Source: Semisulcospira habei
Taxonomy: Eukaryota; Mollusca; Gastropoda; Semisulcospiridae
NCBI GenBank assembly: GCA_036245525.1
Contig: BTPG01000001.1
Coordinates: forward strand, 176,624,164 to 176,688,163
Direction of reading: 5' to 3'
Length of the DNA stretch: 64,000 nt
Shown here one piece after another: positions 52,888 to 63,976 of this stretch. The notes under the pieces were generated by a model. That model was not told where the DNA came from. It made no database searches and worked only from the letters and a program-made list of their open reading frames with translations. Position numbers and translations under genes: made by a program. Position 1 is the first letter of the stretch. Each line of letters starts with the position of its first letter.

Positions 52888-53755
52888 ATGACGACGATAG
52901 CTATTATGATTGGAGGCGCAATGGTCAACGCCCTGGCATTCAGCGGCTCAAATTATCTCTTTTCAAAAATGGGTAGAGAGGAATCGGCAGAAGAAATTAA
53001 ACGACACAATGAGGCATCTGAGAAACTCGCTCAAGCTCAACAAGAATATGAAAAGAATAGAATTGAGAAACTTGATTTCATCAATGAAAAACTGAGGCTT
53101 GAAGGTCATGCACAACATACATTTTCAAATACCAACGAAGCAATCCGTGAGTATTTTCTTGTCACAGGTAATGATATGTCTGTCCCAAAACCGAAACTAA
53201 GTGACTATTACAAACCACCCCCACCCGGGTCTGCCCTGGGGGACTTGAGTGGGGTTAGGTACTTTTTAGTTCCCAGGGTCACCCTGGTCAGCCCCACAGG
53301 GTGAGTTTTTCTCTCTATTCTGGGGCATGTGTTTCTGTCTACCCGAGGTCCATTCACCTGTATTTGCCTTTTTAAAACTCTCCCTACTGTCTGCACTGCC
53401 TGTAGCTCTTGATATTGGATGTGTGTTGCTAAATGGTCTTAGCTTTATTTAGGCCCCATGTGTTAGGTTTATTTAATGTATTTGACCGGCTGGCGACATA
53501 CATTCAATGTTCTGTTTCGTTGTTTTTTTTCACAAGCAGTGCAGGCACGTCCTGAGAAAGCCTTGTTGCTGTCGGGACGTTAAGCAATGTACAATCAATC
53601 AATCAATCAACTATTACAAACCGAGTACAGAACAAAGAAATGGAGAGATAATCTTTGTTCTAGTGGGAATGACATTTGTAATGGTTACAGAGACAGGCAA
53701 TTTGGCAGGTTTATTTACCTGCTCCAAGAAAGATAAGAAGACCTCATTTTGAAAA
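52888..53755 (+). pseudogene. Element 2 copy of the 144-aa coiled-coil protein, SINE-interrupted and truncated
   Basis: The start and coiled coil match element 1 (MTTIAIMIGGAMVNALAFSG...). A full-length SINE (53217-53609) sits after the conserved LSDYYKP. Coding resumes at 53623 with EIIFVLVGMTFV, then a ~155-bp deletion at about 53679 joins it out of frame to the integrase N-terminal region. Confidence 0.85.
53217..53609 (+). mobile_element. SINE copy 5, full length, inside element 2
   Basis: From ACCCCCACCCGGGTCTGCCC to TCGGGACGTTAAGCAATGTACAATCAATCA. The 13-bp duplication ACTATTACAAACC is exact at 53204-53216 and 53610-53622. Confidence 0.95.
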
Positions 53756-54530
53756 CACTACACCAAATGACACACATCAAATGGACCTCCTGTTTCTTCC
53801 ACATGACACAATAAGAAAGAAACGATACAAGTACGCACTGACTGTCATTGACATAGCTTCAAGGTATAAAGACGCCGAACCCATATCTGACAAAACTGCT
53901 ACCACAGTTGCTACAGCATTATCAAAGATATATAGTCGAGGCCCTTTAAGATACCCCAGACTTGTACAGGTTGATGATGGGTCTGAATTCAAGGGCGCAG
54001 TTAATCAGTTATTTGCGAAGCACGGCGTACTGGTTAGACGAGGCATTCCAGACGTACACAGATCACAGGCAGTTGTAGAGAATTTTAACAAACAGTTATC
54101 AGAAAGACTTTTCAGCTACCAGTATTCAAAGGAACTCATGCATGCCACGCGTAACACAGAGTGGGTTAAGAGATTACCACATGTGATAAAAGCAATGAAT
54201 AATGAAGGACAAGGCTTGCACCCTAAGCCTGCTGATGATATTAAATTGAAAACAATTACAGAGCCAAAAACAACAACACCATCACCACCTCCAGACACAA
54301 GTTTATTTACTAAACAGGTAAGATATTTATATCAACCCGGAGAATCAGAAAATGACGTTAGACGCAGAGCGACAGACCCCATCTGGTCAATGTCTGTACA
54401 CAATATAAAAAAAATAATTCCTGGTCCTGACGCAACAATATATTATCTGTACGAGCCTGCGCCACAAAGGGCATTTGTCAGAGAAGAATTTACAGATTAT
54501 TCCCACAGACACTGTTACTCATTTCAGTAA
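53680..54530 (+). pseudogene. INT: Element 2 integrase, N-terminally deleted and C-terminally frameshifted
   Basis: The catalytic core is retained (HQMDLLFLP, VQVDDGSEFKG, AVVENFNKQL: all three acidic residues). The first ~42 codons including the start are lost in the deletion at about 53679. An extra T near 54490 shifts the last ~15 codons. No proper start codon remains before the core except internal ATGs such as 53781. Confidence 0.88.
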
Positions 54531-57500
54531 CTAACTCATCGATTAATTCTTCAACCAGTTCATCAGCTATTTCTTCAGATAACTTGAGCCTGTAATGACC
54601 TGGTGCATAAGCTTTCTCCTTACTGTGAAACACACGTTTCGTGTCCCCAACTGCCAGTGACTTTTTATGTGTTTGGATCATTTCAAGATTATGTTTGTTT
54701 GATCTCAGTGACTTGTTTGGATAATCAGGCATTAATGCACCATCTAATACTTGCTTATAATGTTCATGACGTATGTCTTTATTTTTTATCGCTGATTTTT
54801 TTTTATTCCTTTGGCTTTCGACTGACTACCTTTTTGGTGCAGTATAGAATACATTTTTGATCTCAGTCCAACGTACTCAACTATTGGCACACCATTCAGT
54901 TCATCCTTAAACTTTCCAGGCACTTTTTTGTTCTGTGTGCTAAACAGTGGGTGATCCTTAGGGTAGTCAGACGTGTCGTACATGTGTAACTCTGTTTTCA
55001 TGTCTTCATAAAAGTCTTCAGTAGGCACGTCAATGATCATAGAGTCAGTGTCAGTGTATAGCAGACGGCGCTCAGGATATTTTGGTTTCAAGTAATCATA
55101 ATAAAATTCTAGCATCAACAGTTTTGATAACTCAAGAATTGCCATACCAATGAATACTGGCTTGTCCAGTTTAACAATCTTTTTTTTGAGTGACACTGCA
55201 TACAAGGATGAATGAAACTCTTTGTACCCTGTGTACTGTGGCTTACCTGTAAGTTTAATTGCACCCGATTCAGTTGTGACCAGTCTCACATCTTTTCTGT
55301 GATGAGGATTTTCCCATAGTCTTGCCAAAACAGGCATTGTTCATAAGCTTAATGAAGTCTTTGTCAAATGCAGTGTTGCCGTCTCTGGCACGCAATGTTG
55401 TGTTCTTCATTATGTAATCTTTCATGAAAGCACTCTGATCAAATTGAATACCTCTGTGAACTTTCTTTAATACTAACCCATGTCTGATGTAAAACTACAA
55501 CAAGCGATAGTGACACACGTAATTGAATTTGTCAATCAGATTTGGTACAAGTTTAGTGTCCTCTTTTTTCCCCGTCATACTCATTTTCTCAACTGCCAAC
55601 GGATAATCATTATGATAATCATGTAGATGGTGTGGGTACTCCAGGTCTACTTCAAAGATCCAACTCTTCAGATCGTTTCGGTCAAGATTCATAATATTGT
55701 TTGTTAACCCTGTTACATCATACTGTGACAAATCATACAGACAAAAGTTTTTCAAGGCAATAACTCACACATCGCGTATCCATACAAATTGTTAGTGTCC
55801 ACGTAGGTAATGAATGACCTTGACCTTGAGGGGTCAAAGCCCTGGTCAAGGTCGTCCATATATTTGTTGTTGGCTTTGGCATAGTTGTTCGCTGCAATAC
55901 TAATACCACCCCTCAATCCACGTTCCACCATTTCACCCATCGTACGATCAGACAACAGATCTATAAATATCTTACTGGATTTCAAAAATGCATCCCATGT
56001 CATGCCAGAACTAGTTATGTAACAGGCTGGGTCAAGACTGTAATGTAACAAACCCTTCTCATGCAAGTACTGATCGTGGTAGTCACCAATCGTTTGACAC
56101 CCTAATTTATCCCACACATCAAGCACGTGTTGGTATTCAGAGTCAGAAATACCTTTAACATTAAGTGTAGAATAAAATTTCTCTTTTGGTGGTAGTCTCC
56201 TTTCCTCAAACACAACCCAGTGATCAATGTACTCGTATGGATAAACACCTTTCTTAATCAAGTCTGGCTCAAAATATTTACTTGTTATTGGATATTCAGT
56301 CAGTCCTTCTGCCAAACTAGCCATTGCTGAGGGCAAATGTTGCATAGAGTCATAAAACGCTAATTTGTCTAACCGAAAGGTAAAGTATTTCTCAGTTCTC
56401 TGCGCAATACAATTAATGTTTTTGTAAGACTCGTCCACAGCCTGCATGATAATGTGTGAATCATATCGTTTGAGATTGTGAAAAAAGATTGGTAACTTAT
56501 ATGTTTTAGGATCTGTTTTTAGTAATAAGTTACAATTGTTATGTGCAGCACCTCTGTAACCTCCAGTTATGTGATCATGGTCACGAACTTTATCACCTCC
56601 CAGAGGTTGTTCACAAATCCAACACGTCACAGCTGTATCAAAATTCAATTTGTCTTGTTCTGTCATCACCAAAGGCATCTGACATGTTGTGAGATATTGT
56701 ACTACCTGACTATACAGATGTCTCATTTCTGTTAAAAACAGACATGCTGCATTTTCACCCCTGTAGATAACGGGCTCTGAATGCAGACCATCTGACCTAA
56801 CAAGAATATATCCAAAAGAACACACCACTTGGTCACTTAGTTTTATAGTCTTTGGTAATGATTCAGGAACAGGACCCTCATATGGTACTACCAGTGATTC
56901 AAAATCAGCATACACTACAAACGGCAGCTTTTGTTGATTCCCATAGTTCTTAAAATATACTTGACTACCAGGATCTGGGTACTTAAGTACAGTTTGTATG
57001 TCATCAGCTGACCTGCAGTGCAGGACGTGTTTATGTGCCACTGAAATAGAGTGAGCAATCTTTGTAAACATCTTTTACACACTTCCTGTTTACCATTGTG
57101 TTTTGTTGTATGCCCATGAATTAGTCGTGACATATTTCTGATAATTGTGTAGTGAAAGTTATTGTCATCACTGATTAGCAACATGTCAACATGTTTATCT
57201 TCTGGCTGTCCATAGGTTGGAGCAAGTGGTGATACTCTAATGGGTTGTAACTTGTCAACAGACTCATTATCCCACACAAACACATTTACAGATATACCAG
57301 GATTTAGTTTTTCAAACAAGTCTATGTCTTCTATTTTAACAGGGAACTCAATGCCACTGAAGTTGAGTTCATTTACAAATTTGGTGTAGTTAGATACACG
57401 TTCAGGTTTTGATTTTATAAAGTGTAGTTTAGCAAGCACACACCACATGAAACAATAGTGGTCTTTGTTCTGTATGTTAACGACAGCCTTTTTGTTTGCA

Positions 57501-57926
57501 ACCTCTGTTGGCAGTGGTATCCACGATTTACCTAATATAGGATGATACCTTGACTGCTTTAGTTGTAGTTCATGTACATGTCCTTCGTGCCAACCAGACC
57601 CCTTCATTTTTGCACTGTCAATTGCTAGGAGGAAGTCAGGTAATATTCTGTCTCTAAACACGTTCTCTAATTCCCTTATTGTGTTAACTGTGTGTTGTCT
57701 TGTCGAGATATATGATACAATCACTTCACCGTCTACTCTGGTAAATTCTATTTTAGCGACAACCTGAATCTTTACACTGCCTGTAAGAAGATTATTTTGT
57801 ATGACAGAAAAAGAGTTTTTTTATTGATTCATAGACATTATTAGTATTGGATATAGGCAAGTCTGTTGTGTGAAACACATTACGTAGGCTTGATGAGCCT
57901 GATGGGCTTTGAGCATTGTCCGTCAT
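54490..57926 (-). pseudogene. POLB: Element 2 DNA polymerase B, multiply broken
   Basis: Homologous to 16924-20433 along its length, starting at 57926. Damage visible by comparison: +1 near 57817, a frameshift near 57050, a 45-bp deletion near 56065 that removes Exo III (the residues after HDQYL), -1 near 55758, a stop near 55496, +1 near 55316, and +1 near 54798. Exo I YADFES, the HNH-like DHDHITGGYRGAAHNNCN and motif C YTDTDS remain, and motif A is changed (YVDTNNLYGYAM). Clearly dead. Confidence 0.92.
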
Positions 57927-58004
57927 TTTTTATTTGTCCGACAAAATAATAAATAAAAAAATATTACCACTGGCACACCATATGTAATACTGTATTAACT
58001 ATAG

Positions 58005-58398
58005 TTATGGTAAACAAGTCAACCACTTCCCTGGTGTTTGTCTTGAAGTCTTGTCCTGCAGGTGTAATATCACTTTATTGAATGTAACACTTTCAATATA
58101 ACAATGTAGTTTTCTTAGTTGATCAAATGTCTTTACACAGTGCCACAAACCAGTGCAAGTGGCCACTGTTAGCATTATAAACTTTAAAAGCATTTGTCTT
58201 AAGATCAACAGTCTCATAATCATAACGTGGTGATCCATCTGAATATTCCAAAGTAACATTATATGTCATGTATATCTTTATTGTCGGTGTTGTGAGTTTA
58301 AAGCTGGGTTCAAACACACGTGTTTTTAAGTCATAAAAACACTTAACATCTTTGAAGCACTCTGTAACATCAAACACTTGGGTTTGTCCGTCTGTCAT
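58005..58398 (-). pseudogene. Element 2 copy of the 114-aa small protein, frameshifted
   Basis: Start MTDGQTQVFDVTECFKDVKC corresponds to MTDGQIIQVLDLTHLFKDVM of element 1. Similarity is clearly lower than in the flanking genes, and a frameshift near 58140 moves the C-terminal part (FDQLRKLHCYIESVTFNKVI) into another frame. About 25 bp of unrelated sequence precede the polymerase start. Confidence 0.75.
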
Positions 58399-58425
58399 TT
58401 TTTATTGGACAAACAAATGTATAAA

Positions 58426-59031
58426 TTAATTTACTAACCCATACCCTGTGGGTTGATCTGTCTTTAAAATGAGCTTTAGATGCTTAGTCGATTTCAGTTT
58501 ATTTTTTACATCATTCCGTTCATGCTTATTTGTGATGACATCATTCTCTCTGAGACAGTCTTCAAAGCTGTCACGATCCTTACAGTAAAACAAACAGATA
58601 AACTTTAACTGTTCTCGAAAATCTTTCAGTACAGCATTATATTTTTGAGTGAGAATCCATACACTAACATTTGCGTGTCTGCCACTGAAGGCAAGTTCTG
58701 CTAGAGTGTTTCTCTTCATAACAATGTCTTTCTCTGCAGAACAGTCATCAACAATAAACAGGGTTGGCTGTCCTTCAAATTGCTTGTAAAAATATTGTAG
58801 GTAGTCATTCAGTTTTTTCTCAGGGTCCACTAAGTAGATGTTGCTGTCAGTCCAAATGAATAAACGGTTGTGATAAGCTTTGTTGTGTTTGATTGTAGGA
58901 CAGAATATTACAATGTTTTCGAAATGATGGATGTATCTTGTTTGTAATAGATTAAGTACAAATTCAGTTTTACCACACCCTGTGGCACCACAAAACAAAC
59001 CACAGTGTGGGTCAAGCGTCATCAAGTTCAT
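58426..59031 (-). CDS. ATP: Element 2 packaging ATPase, frame intact
   Basis: 201 aa from ATG 59031 (MNLMTLDPHCG). Walker A GATGCGKTEF, Walker B LFIVDDCS and the LTQKYNAV box are all retained. It differs from element 1 at only about ten positions, including a 2-residue shorter N-terminus. Intact although the adjacent capsid and polymerase genes are broken. Confidence 0.85.
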   Translation of the reverse strand: MNLMTLDPHCGLFCGATGCGKTEFVLNLLQTRYIHHFENIVIFCPTIKHNKAYHNRLFIWTDSNIYLVDPEKKLNDYLQYFYKQFEGQPTLFIVDDCSAEKDIVMKRNTLAELAFSGRHANVSVWILTQKYNAVLKDFREQLKFICLFYCKDRDSFEDCLRENDVITNKHERNDVKNKLKSTKHLKLILKTDQPTGYGLVN

Positions 59032-59050
59032 TTTAATACACAATATAATT

Positions 59051-61293
59051 TTAATATATGTGTCCACTTAGTCTGCACTCTTGTATGTTCAGTTGTGCGT
59101 CATAAATCAGATACAAATATATGTTTATTGCTGCAGCGGTTTCAACCTTTTTTTGTATCTGAATTGTAATCCCGTCACTACCGTTCTCAACAGTTCGACC
59201 CGACCCATGAAGGTAGTCATCTTCCGTACTACGAAGGTCTAACCAAAGAGCATACTTGTTTGTAAGGTATTGTGCGATCCTAACGTCATACAGATGTAAA
59301 TCTTTACACGCAATGTTTGCTGGTTTATCTCTAATCCTTCCACCCGCAAAATACTTTGTGATCTCATCGTAGTGTTGATAAGGTAACAAACCTGAAGCGT
59401 ACACTTGATTTGGACGGCCTTCGATTGTACAAGACAAATGTGTAATCTTTGGATTGTAGAATTTTTCTGAATCCCTTTTGTATGGAGCCGCTGGTTCAAC
59501 AAACAACATGAGTATACCTTTCAGTGACCTGGCAGGTGTGTTCAAATTTATATTCCACATTGGGTCGCTCTTGTCTTTATTGATTAAACTGTGTCTAACT
59601 AATCACCCGGTCATAATAAATCGGCAGTTTTGACTGGTACTGATTTTGTATGAGTCTGGCTAGTTCAGTGTGTGTGACAATTTCATATTCCAAGGAGATG
59701 TTAGAAATCTTATATGATGAATTGAGATCAGATGATTTTATAATTTTGGAGTCATTGAAAGTTAGTTCAAAGCTCAGACAGTCATTCAGTGCTCCTTGGT
59801 AATAAGGCAAATGTGCTGTTAGAATTTCAAACTCAAGTGGAATGTAAAACCTGGTTCCATATGACCCCCACCCGGGTCTGCCCTGGGGGACTTGGGTGGG
59901 GTTAGGTATTTTTTAGTTCCCAGGGTCACCCTGGTCAGCCCCACAGGGTGGGTTTTTCTCTCTATTCTGGGGCATGTGTTTCTGTCTTTGGTTTGGCATC
60001 CTGTCTCGGAAGACAATGGAGTATATGCGCTTGCTGGGTCAGTCACTGGAGTGACCTCTCCAGGGCGCAAGCCTGGGCAAAGTGTATGGAGATCATGGGG
60101 TGCCCAGTCGTCAAGATCCCCCTCTCGGCCTCGCTGATGTATCCAAAGGAATGCAAAGCAGTACGTTTGGCACCAGTTTGGCTGCAGGAGCTGCCAGAAC
60201 AGTGCGTGAATACAGGCAACTGTCTGCCTTCGGGGCTCCACTCCTGATTTGAAGGGTTTACTCCCCCACATTTGGCCGTTGGATCCAACCTGATCTCCTC
60301 CGTCCTCTAGCCGTTGGCTGTCAGAAACAGCTCATCCGCCTAGTGGTGCAATGTGAACACCACCCCCTCAAGTGGTTTAGCCCACCAGCTGAGGTGGTTT
60401 GCCAGGGTGTGGCGCTTGGAGCCAACACGAGAGAGATTAAGGAGATGGATGAGGACCAGTGATGCCCGTCCGTCCTATGTAGGACGCAGCTGCCGAACAG
60501 CAAAGGTGCTACCTCTATCCAGAGCCCCCCTACACCCCTGTCTACCCTTTGTCCATTCACCTGTATTCGCCTTTTTAAAACTCTCCCTACTGTCTGCACT
60601 GCCTGTAGCTCTTGATATTGGATGTGTGTTGCTAAATGGTCTTAGCTTTATTTATGCCCCATGTTGTAGGTTTATTTAATGTATTTGACCGGCTGGCGAC
60701 ATACATTCAATTTTCTGTTTAGTTTTTTTTTTTTCACAAGCAATGCAGGCACGTCCTGAGAAAGCCTTGTTGCTGTCGGGACGTTAAGCAATGTACAATC
60801 AATCAATCATGGTTCCATATGTTTCTGCCATTATAACGTCCTTGGCTGCTGTGGTTATCTTGTCTCCGGCATCGATTCGAAGTTTACCAATATTTTCAGA
60901 CTGTATGCCTTGGTAAATACGATCCTCTCATTCTTCTCTTGTGAGCCACAAATCTTTGTAACAGTAGAACACATCGGAATCGTCAAGACTAAGCACTTCC
61001 TGTCCTTCAAGTTTTACTTTAATAGTTCTAACAATTGCTCTGCCAAGATTGTTAACTAATGTTCTGTTTACATCTGCGTCTGATGATAGTTCAATATTAA
61101 ATGCAAGTCATGCAGTGCCAGGAACAATAACGTCACTGGGACCTAGGTTTGGAAATTTGACTGTAAGTGTTTGGTTTTGGTCTATGGTACTTGGATTATT
61201 TGTAATGACAATTGATTGTCTAATGCCCTTAACACCAAGAGGCTCACGTAGTTTTCTATATGGGTCTAACTTTGATCCGTAAGACTGTGTCAT
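59051..61293 (-). pseudogene. MCP: Element 2 major capsid protein, broken
   Basis: The start at 61293 and the N-terminal 60 residues match element 1. A stop follows where element 1 has His (near 61108), another where it has Arg (near 60930; CGA to TGA). A composite SINE insertion lies at 59864-60809, and a frameshift near 59598. The C-terminal 169 residues (59560-59051) are open and highly similar to element 1. Confidence 0.92.
59864..60809 (+). mobile_element. SINE copy 6, full length, itself carrying a ~555-bp insert
   Basis: SINE sequence runs 59864-59986 (to GTTTCTGTCT) and resumes at about 60541 (CTACCCTTTGTCCATTC) to the usual tail. The 12-bp duplication TGGTTCCATATG at 59852-59863 and 60810-60821 shows one integration. 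The inserted stretch 59987-60540 resembles 45768-45985 and is unlike the SINE. So either a second element landed inside it or the source copy was chimeric. Confidence 0.88.
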
Positions 61294-61333
61294 TTTTATT
61301 ATGCACAATAAAAAATATTAAATTAATAAAACA
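61294..61333. promoter_or_regulatory. 40-bp bidirectional intergenic promoter, element 2
   Basis: Same length as in element 1, one base different (ATATTAAATT for ATAATAAATT). Separates capsid and 407-aa genes. Confidence 0.6.
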
Positions 61334-62557
61334 ATGGCAGCGGGAGGATTTGGTCATGAAGATTTTGAAATGGATGACATATATGATTTTGGTAATACAA
61401 CAGATATGACAGATATGACTGGTACAAGAAATATTTACAGTTTACGTCATGAACTTTTAGAAACCAAAGTGAACTCGTTTTATGATCATGTTGGTGGCCA
61501 CCCAGACAACATAGATCCTAATCAGTTTGAACTTGATGGCAAGGGTCATTTATATTTAAATACTGTTGACAAAGGAAAAGTACTATTGACGAACAAAAAA
61601 GACCCTGGTAAGTTTAGGGCTTTAAGTACAATTAAAAATGAAGGTGGTGTTGGCGCCTTGCGTCAACTTGGAATTGGAGGGTCTCCTGTCACGCCACGTC
61701 TTGTTAGTGCCCTCCATGACACGCAAACAAGATTACCAACAGGACAAGAAATTGAAATGGCAGCAGTAACAAGCCTACCAGAAATAGCAAACACCGTAAT
61801 ACAAGAAACCTCATTTACTGAAGGACAAATAAATGACGCTATGAAAACAATAGATGATCCACCTTTGTCAATGCGGGAGATTATGGGCTTGGATAAATCA
61901 CTGCAGACGATAAGAGGTGAGATAGTAAATAATGTAGCCAAACTAGGTGAGCTTGATAAGCACATAGAACATGAAAAAGAAAAACTGGCTACCGCAGATA
62001 ATGGGAATCTTGACACAGAAATGAAAGAAAGAATACAACACAGATTAAATGATTTGCAGATAGAAAGATCAGGACGGTTAGAAACAAATAGTATTGCAAG
62101 AGGAAAACAAGTTAACAGGATTAGAGAAACTATTCAGAAAATACTTCACGAAGACACAACTCTGGCTGAGAGACTTAAAACACTTTTCAGAGAGCAGGGT
62201 ATCACAATTGCTAGTTTAATTACTGTTCTTGGATTTATTATCAGTACTGTTGTGTTGGCTGTCTCTGGGGGTGGTGGGGGTCCAGCACCACCAGGTCCGC
62301 CAGCACCACCCGCTCCAACTGATCCAAAAGGCTTACAGTCGTGGGTAAAGAAACAATTGTCTCGCATATCAGACTTGCTTAAAAAATTGGCTGTGAAAGC
62401 AATGGACGCTTTGCCTGGCATAATTAGCACAGTTGTCAGTTGGCTTATTACTACAGCAGCAAAGGTAGTTGGGTTTATGGCAGAACATGTGTGGGTCTTT
62501 TTGGTGACAGTAGGAGGGTTAATAACTGGGTATTTAATAAAACAGGTAAAGAAGTAA
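61334..62557 (+). CDS. Polinton coiled-coil and membrane-active accessory protein, 407 aa (element 2)
   Basis: Open frame homologous to 22806-24041. The N-terminal ~90 residues are diverged (FGHEDFEMDDIYDFGNTTDM). From the LRQLGIGGSPVTPRLV block onward it is highly similar, including EDTTLAERLKTLFREQGITI, the membrane segment and the basic C-terminus (IKQVKK). The linker is Gly then Pro/Ala-rich. Ends 24 bp into the opposing gene, as in element 1. No stop or frameshift, an exception in this decayed copy. Confidence 0.8.
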   Translation: MAAGGFGHEDFEMDDIYDFGNTTDMTDMTGTRNIYSLRHELLETKVNSFYDHVGGHPDNIDPNQFELDGKGHLYLNTVDKGKVLLTNKKDPGKFRALSTIKNEGGVGALRQLGIGGSPVTPRLVSALHDTQTRLPTGQEIEMAAVTSLPEIANTVIQETSFTEGQINDAMKTIDDPPLSMREIMGLDKSLQTIRGEIVNNVAKLGELDKHIEHEKEKLATADNGNLDTEMKERIQHRLNDLQIERSGRLETNSIARGKQVNRIRETIQKILHEDTTLAERLKTLFREQGITIASLITVLGFIISTVVLAVSGGGGGPAPPGPPAPPAPTDPKGLQSWVKKQLSRISDLLKKLAVKAMDALPGIISTVVSWLITTAAKVVGFMAEHVWVFLVTVGGLITGYLIKQVKK

Positions 62558-63784
62558 TACCCCTAATCCAGTTAAGCCTATTACCAATGCAGTTCTCTCT
62601 GACTCATGTGTGTCAGGGGATGGTGTTGGATCCGGGGCTGACTGTACTGGTTGTATGGGTGCCAGGCTTGGGACAGGGGAAGTAACCGTGTGTAATGGTT
62701 TTAATGACTGTACATGTGTGGTTGTGGCCCCCAAGTTCACAGATTGATTGAGACCGAGTTTTTGACCAACACCTGCAACAATGATTTCATTATTATAATT
62801 TGTTATTGTACCCATTTGGAGTTGAAGATCAGACGGCAACATGTATAACCCGATGCCAACTACAAAGTCAACTTTTGATCTCGCATATCTGAGAACGTCT
62901 TGGTAGCGTTGTATGCTAGATGGGAGATCTACTGTTGAATTAATTGCATCTTCTAGATTTGCAAGAAATTGTTTTTGTGCTTCAAACTTACCACTCCCGT
63001 TTAAAATATTTGATTTTGTTAGTGATTGTGCACCTAGTATACACCAGACATATGTTCTGATAGACTCATTTACGCGCTCGACTCCTGCTTGAGTAAACCC
63101 ATCACTCCTGTCTAAAATAAATGTGGTCCAGGCATTAGACTGCTTCTGTTCTATTGAGCCTAACCAGACATGTGATTTTGATGAGAATGAAGTGTAACCA
63201 GGGTAGTAATCTTGAGGGTATTGTCTGTGACTCGTAGCATAATACAATGTACCCATGCCGTTGTGATCATCAAGTTTTTATGTGAAGTCATACTTAGGGC
63301 TTATGTTCAATTCATTACAGATGCGTTCAAACGCTTTCATATCCATGGGGTTGTTAAACCTGTTGAAACTAGATTCAGTGGGCAGTGGTGTATGAAGTTC
63401 TGACAGTATTCTTCTTAATTGGTAATACGTGTGGAAACGATACACAGACCTAATGAGTTTGTTTGAGTGATTCAAGTGGTCTGTAAATGAAACATCACAC
63501 CCTGTAGTTGAACACAGTATAGCAAAGTTGAGTTGGTTTTGAAACATCTGTAGTGGACTTGAAGACCACTTTCTTGCAGTTGCATCATCTGTTATTGGAG
63601 GGTTTATGTAATGATCAAAGGGGTTGGGTATTTTGACTTGAAATAAATCTTGTTCGTTTACAGCTGTATCGAGCTGATTTAGTTGAATTATTTTCTGTTC
63701 ATAAGTAGGTGCAACATTGTATTTTGCATCCACGTTAAAATGAAATGCGTTTGTTGTGGTAATGGTTGTCGATTTAAATTCCAT
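62534..63784 (-). pseudogene. Element 2 anchor protein gene with one nonsense codon
   Basis: Start 63784 (MEFKSTTITTTNAFHFNVDA). The frame is continuous except for a TAA near 63277 where element 1 has CAA (after KYDFT). It keeps the single copy of the segment that is duplicated in element 1. It shows the native C-terminus: a Pro/Thr/Ser linker and a membrane anchor (ALVIGLTGLGVLLLYLFY). Total length about 416 codons. Confidence 0.88.
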
Positions 63785-63811
63785 CCTTCTTTTTTATATG
63801 AGATAATAAAA

Positions 63812-63976
63812 ATGTTTATTACCTTAACAAATCTTGACACAAGAAAACCGGTGTGGTTAACTAATGGGATTGATAATCGTGATGGTAACAAGGCTGTAGC
63901 TATCCATGAAATGTTTTATACAGTAAAGTGGTTTAATGTAACAGATGATACAAATTATAAAGTATTTTTTTTATGA
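63812..63976 (+). pseudogene. Element 2 copy of the candidate minor capsid gene, cut by frameshift and window end
   Basis: The first ~48 residues match element 1 (MFITLTNLDTRKPVWLTNG..., YTVKWFNV). The T-run near 63964 ends in a stop (VFFL), while the homologous sequence (YQLG-like, after ATGACAAACTTTACCAGCTGGG) seems to continue beyond. The window ends at 64000. Confidence 0.75.
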
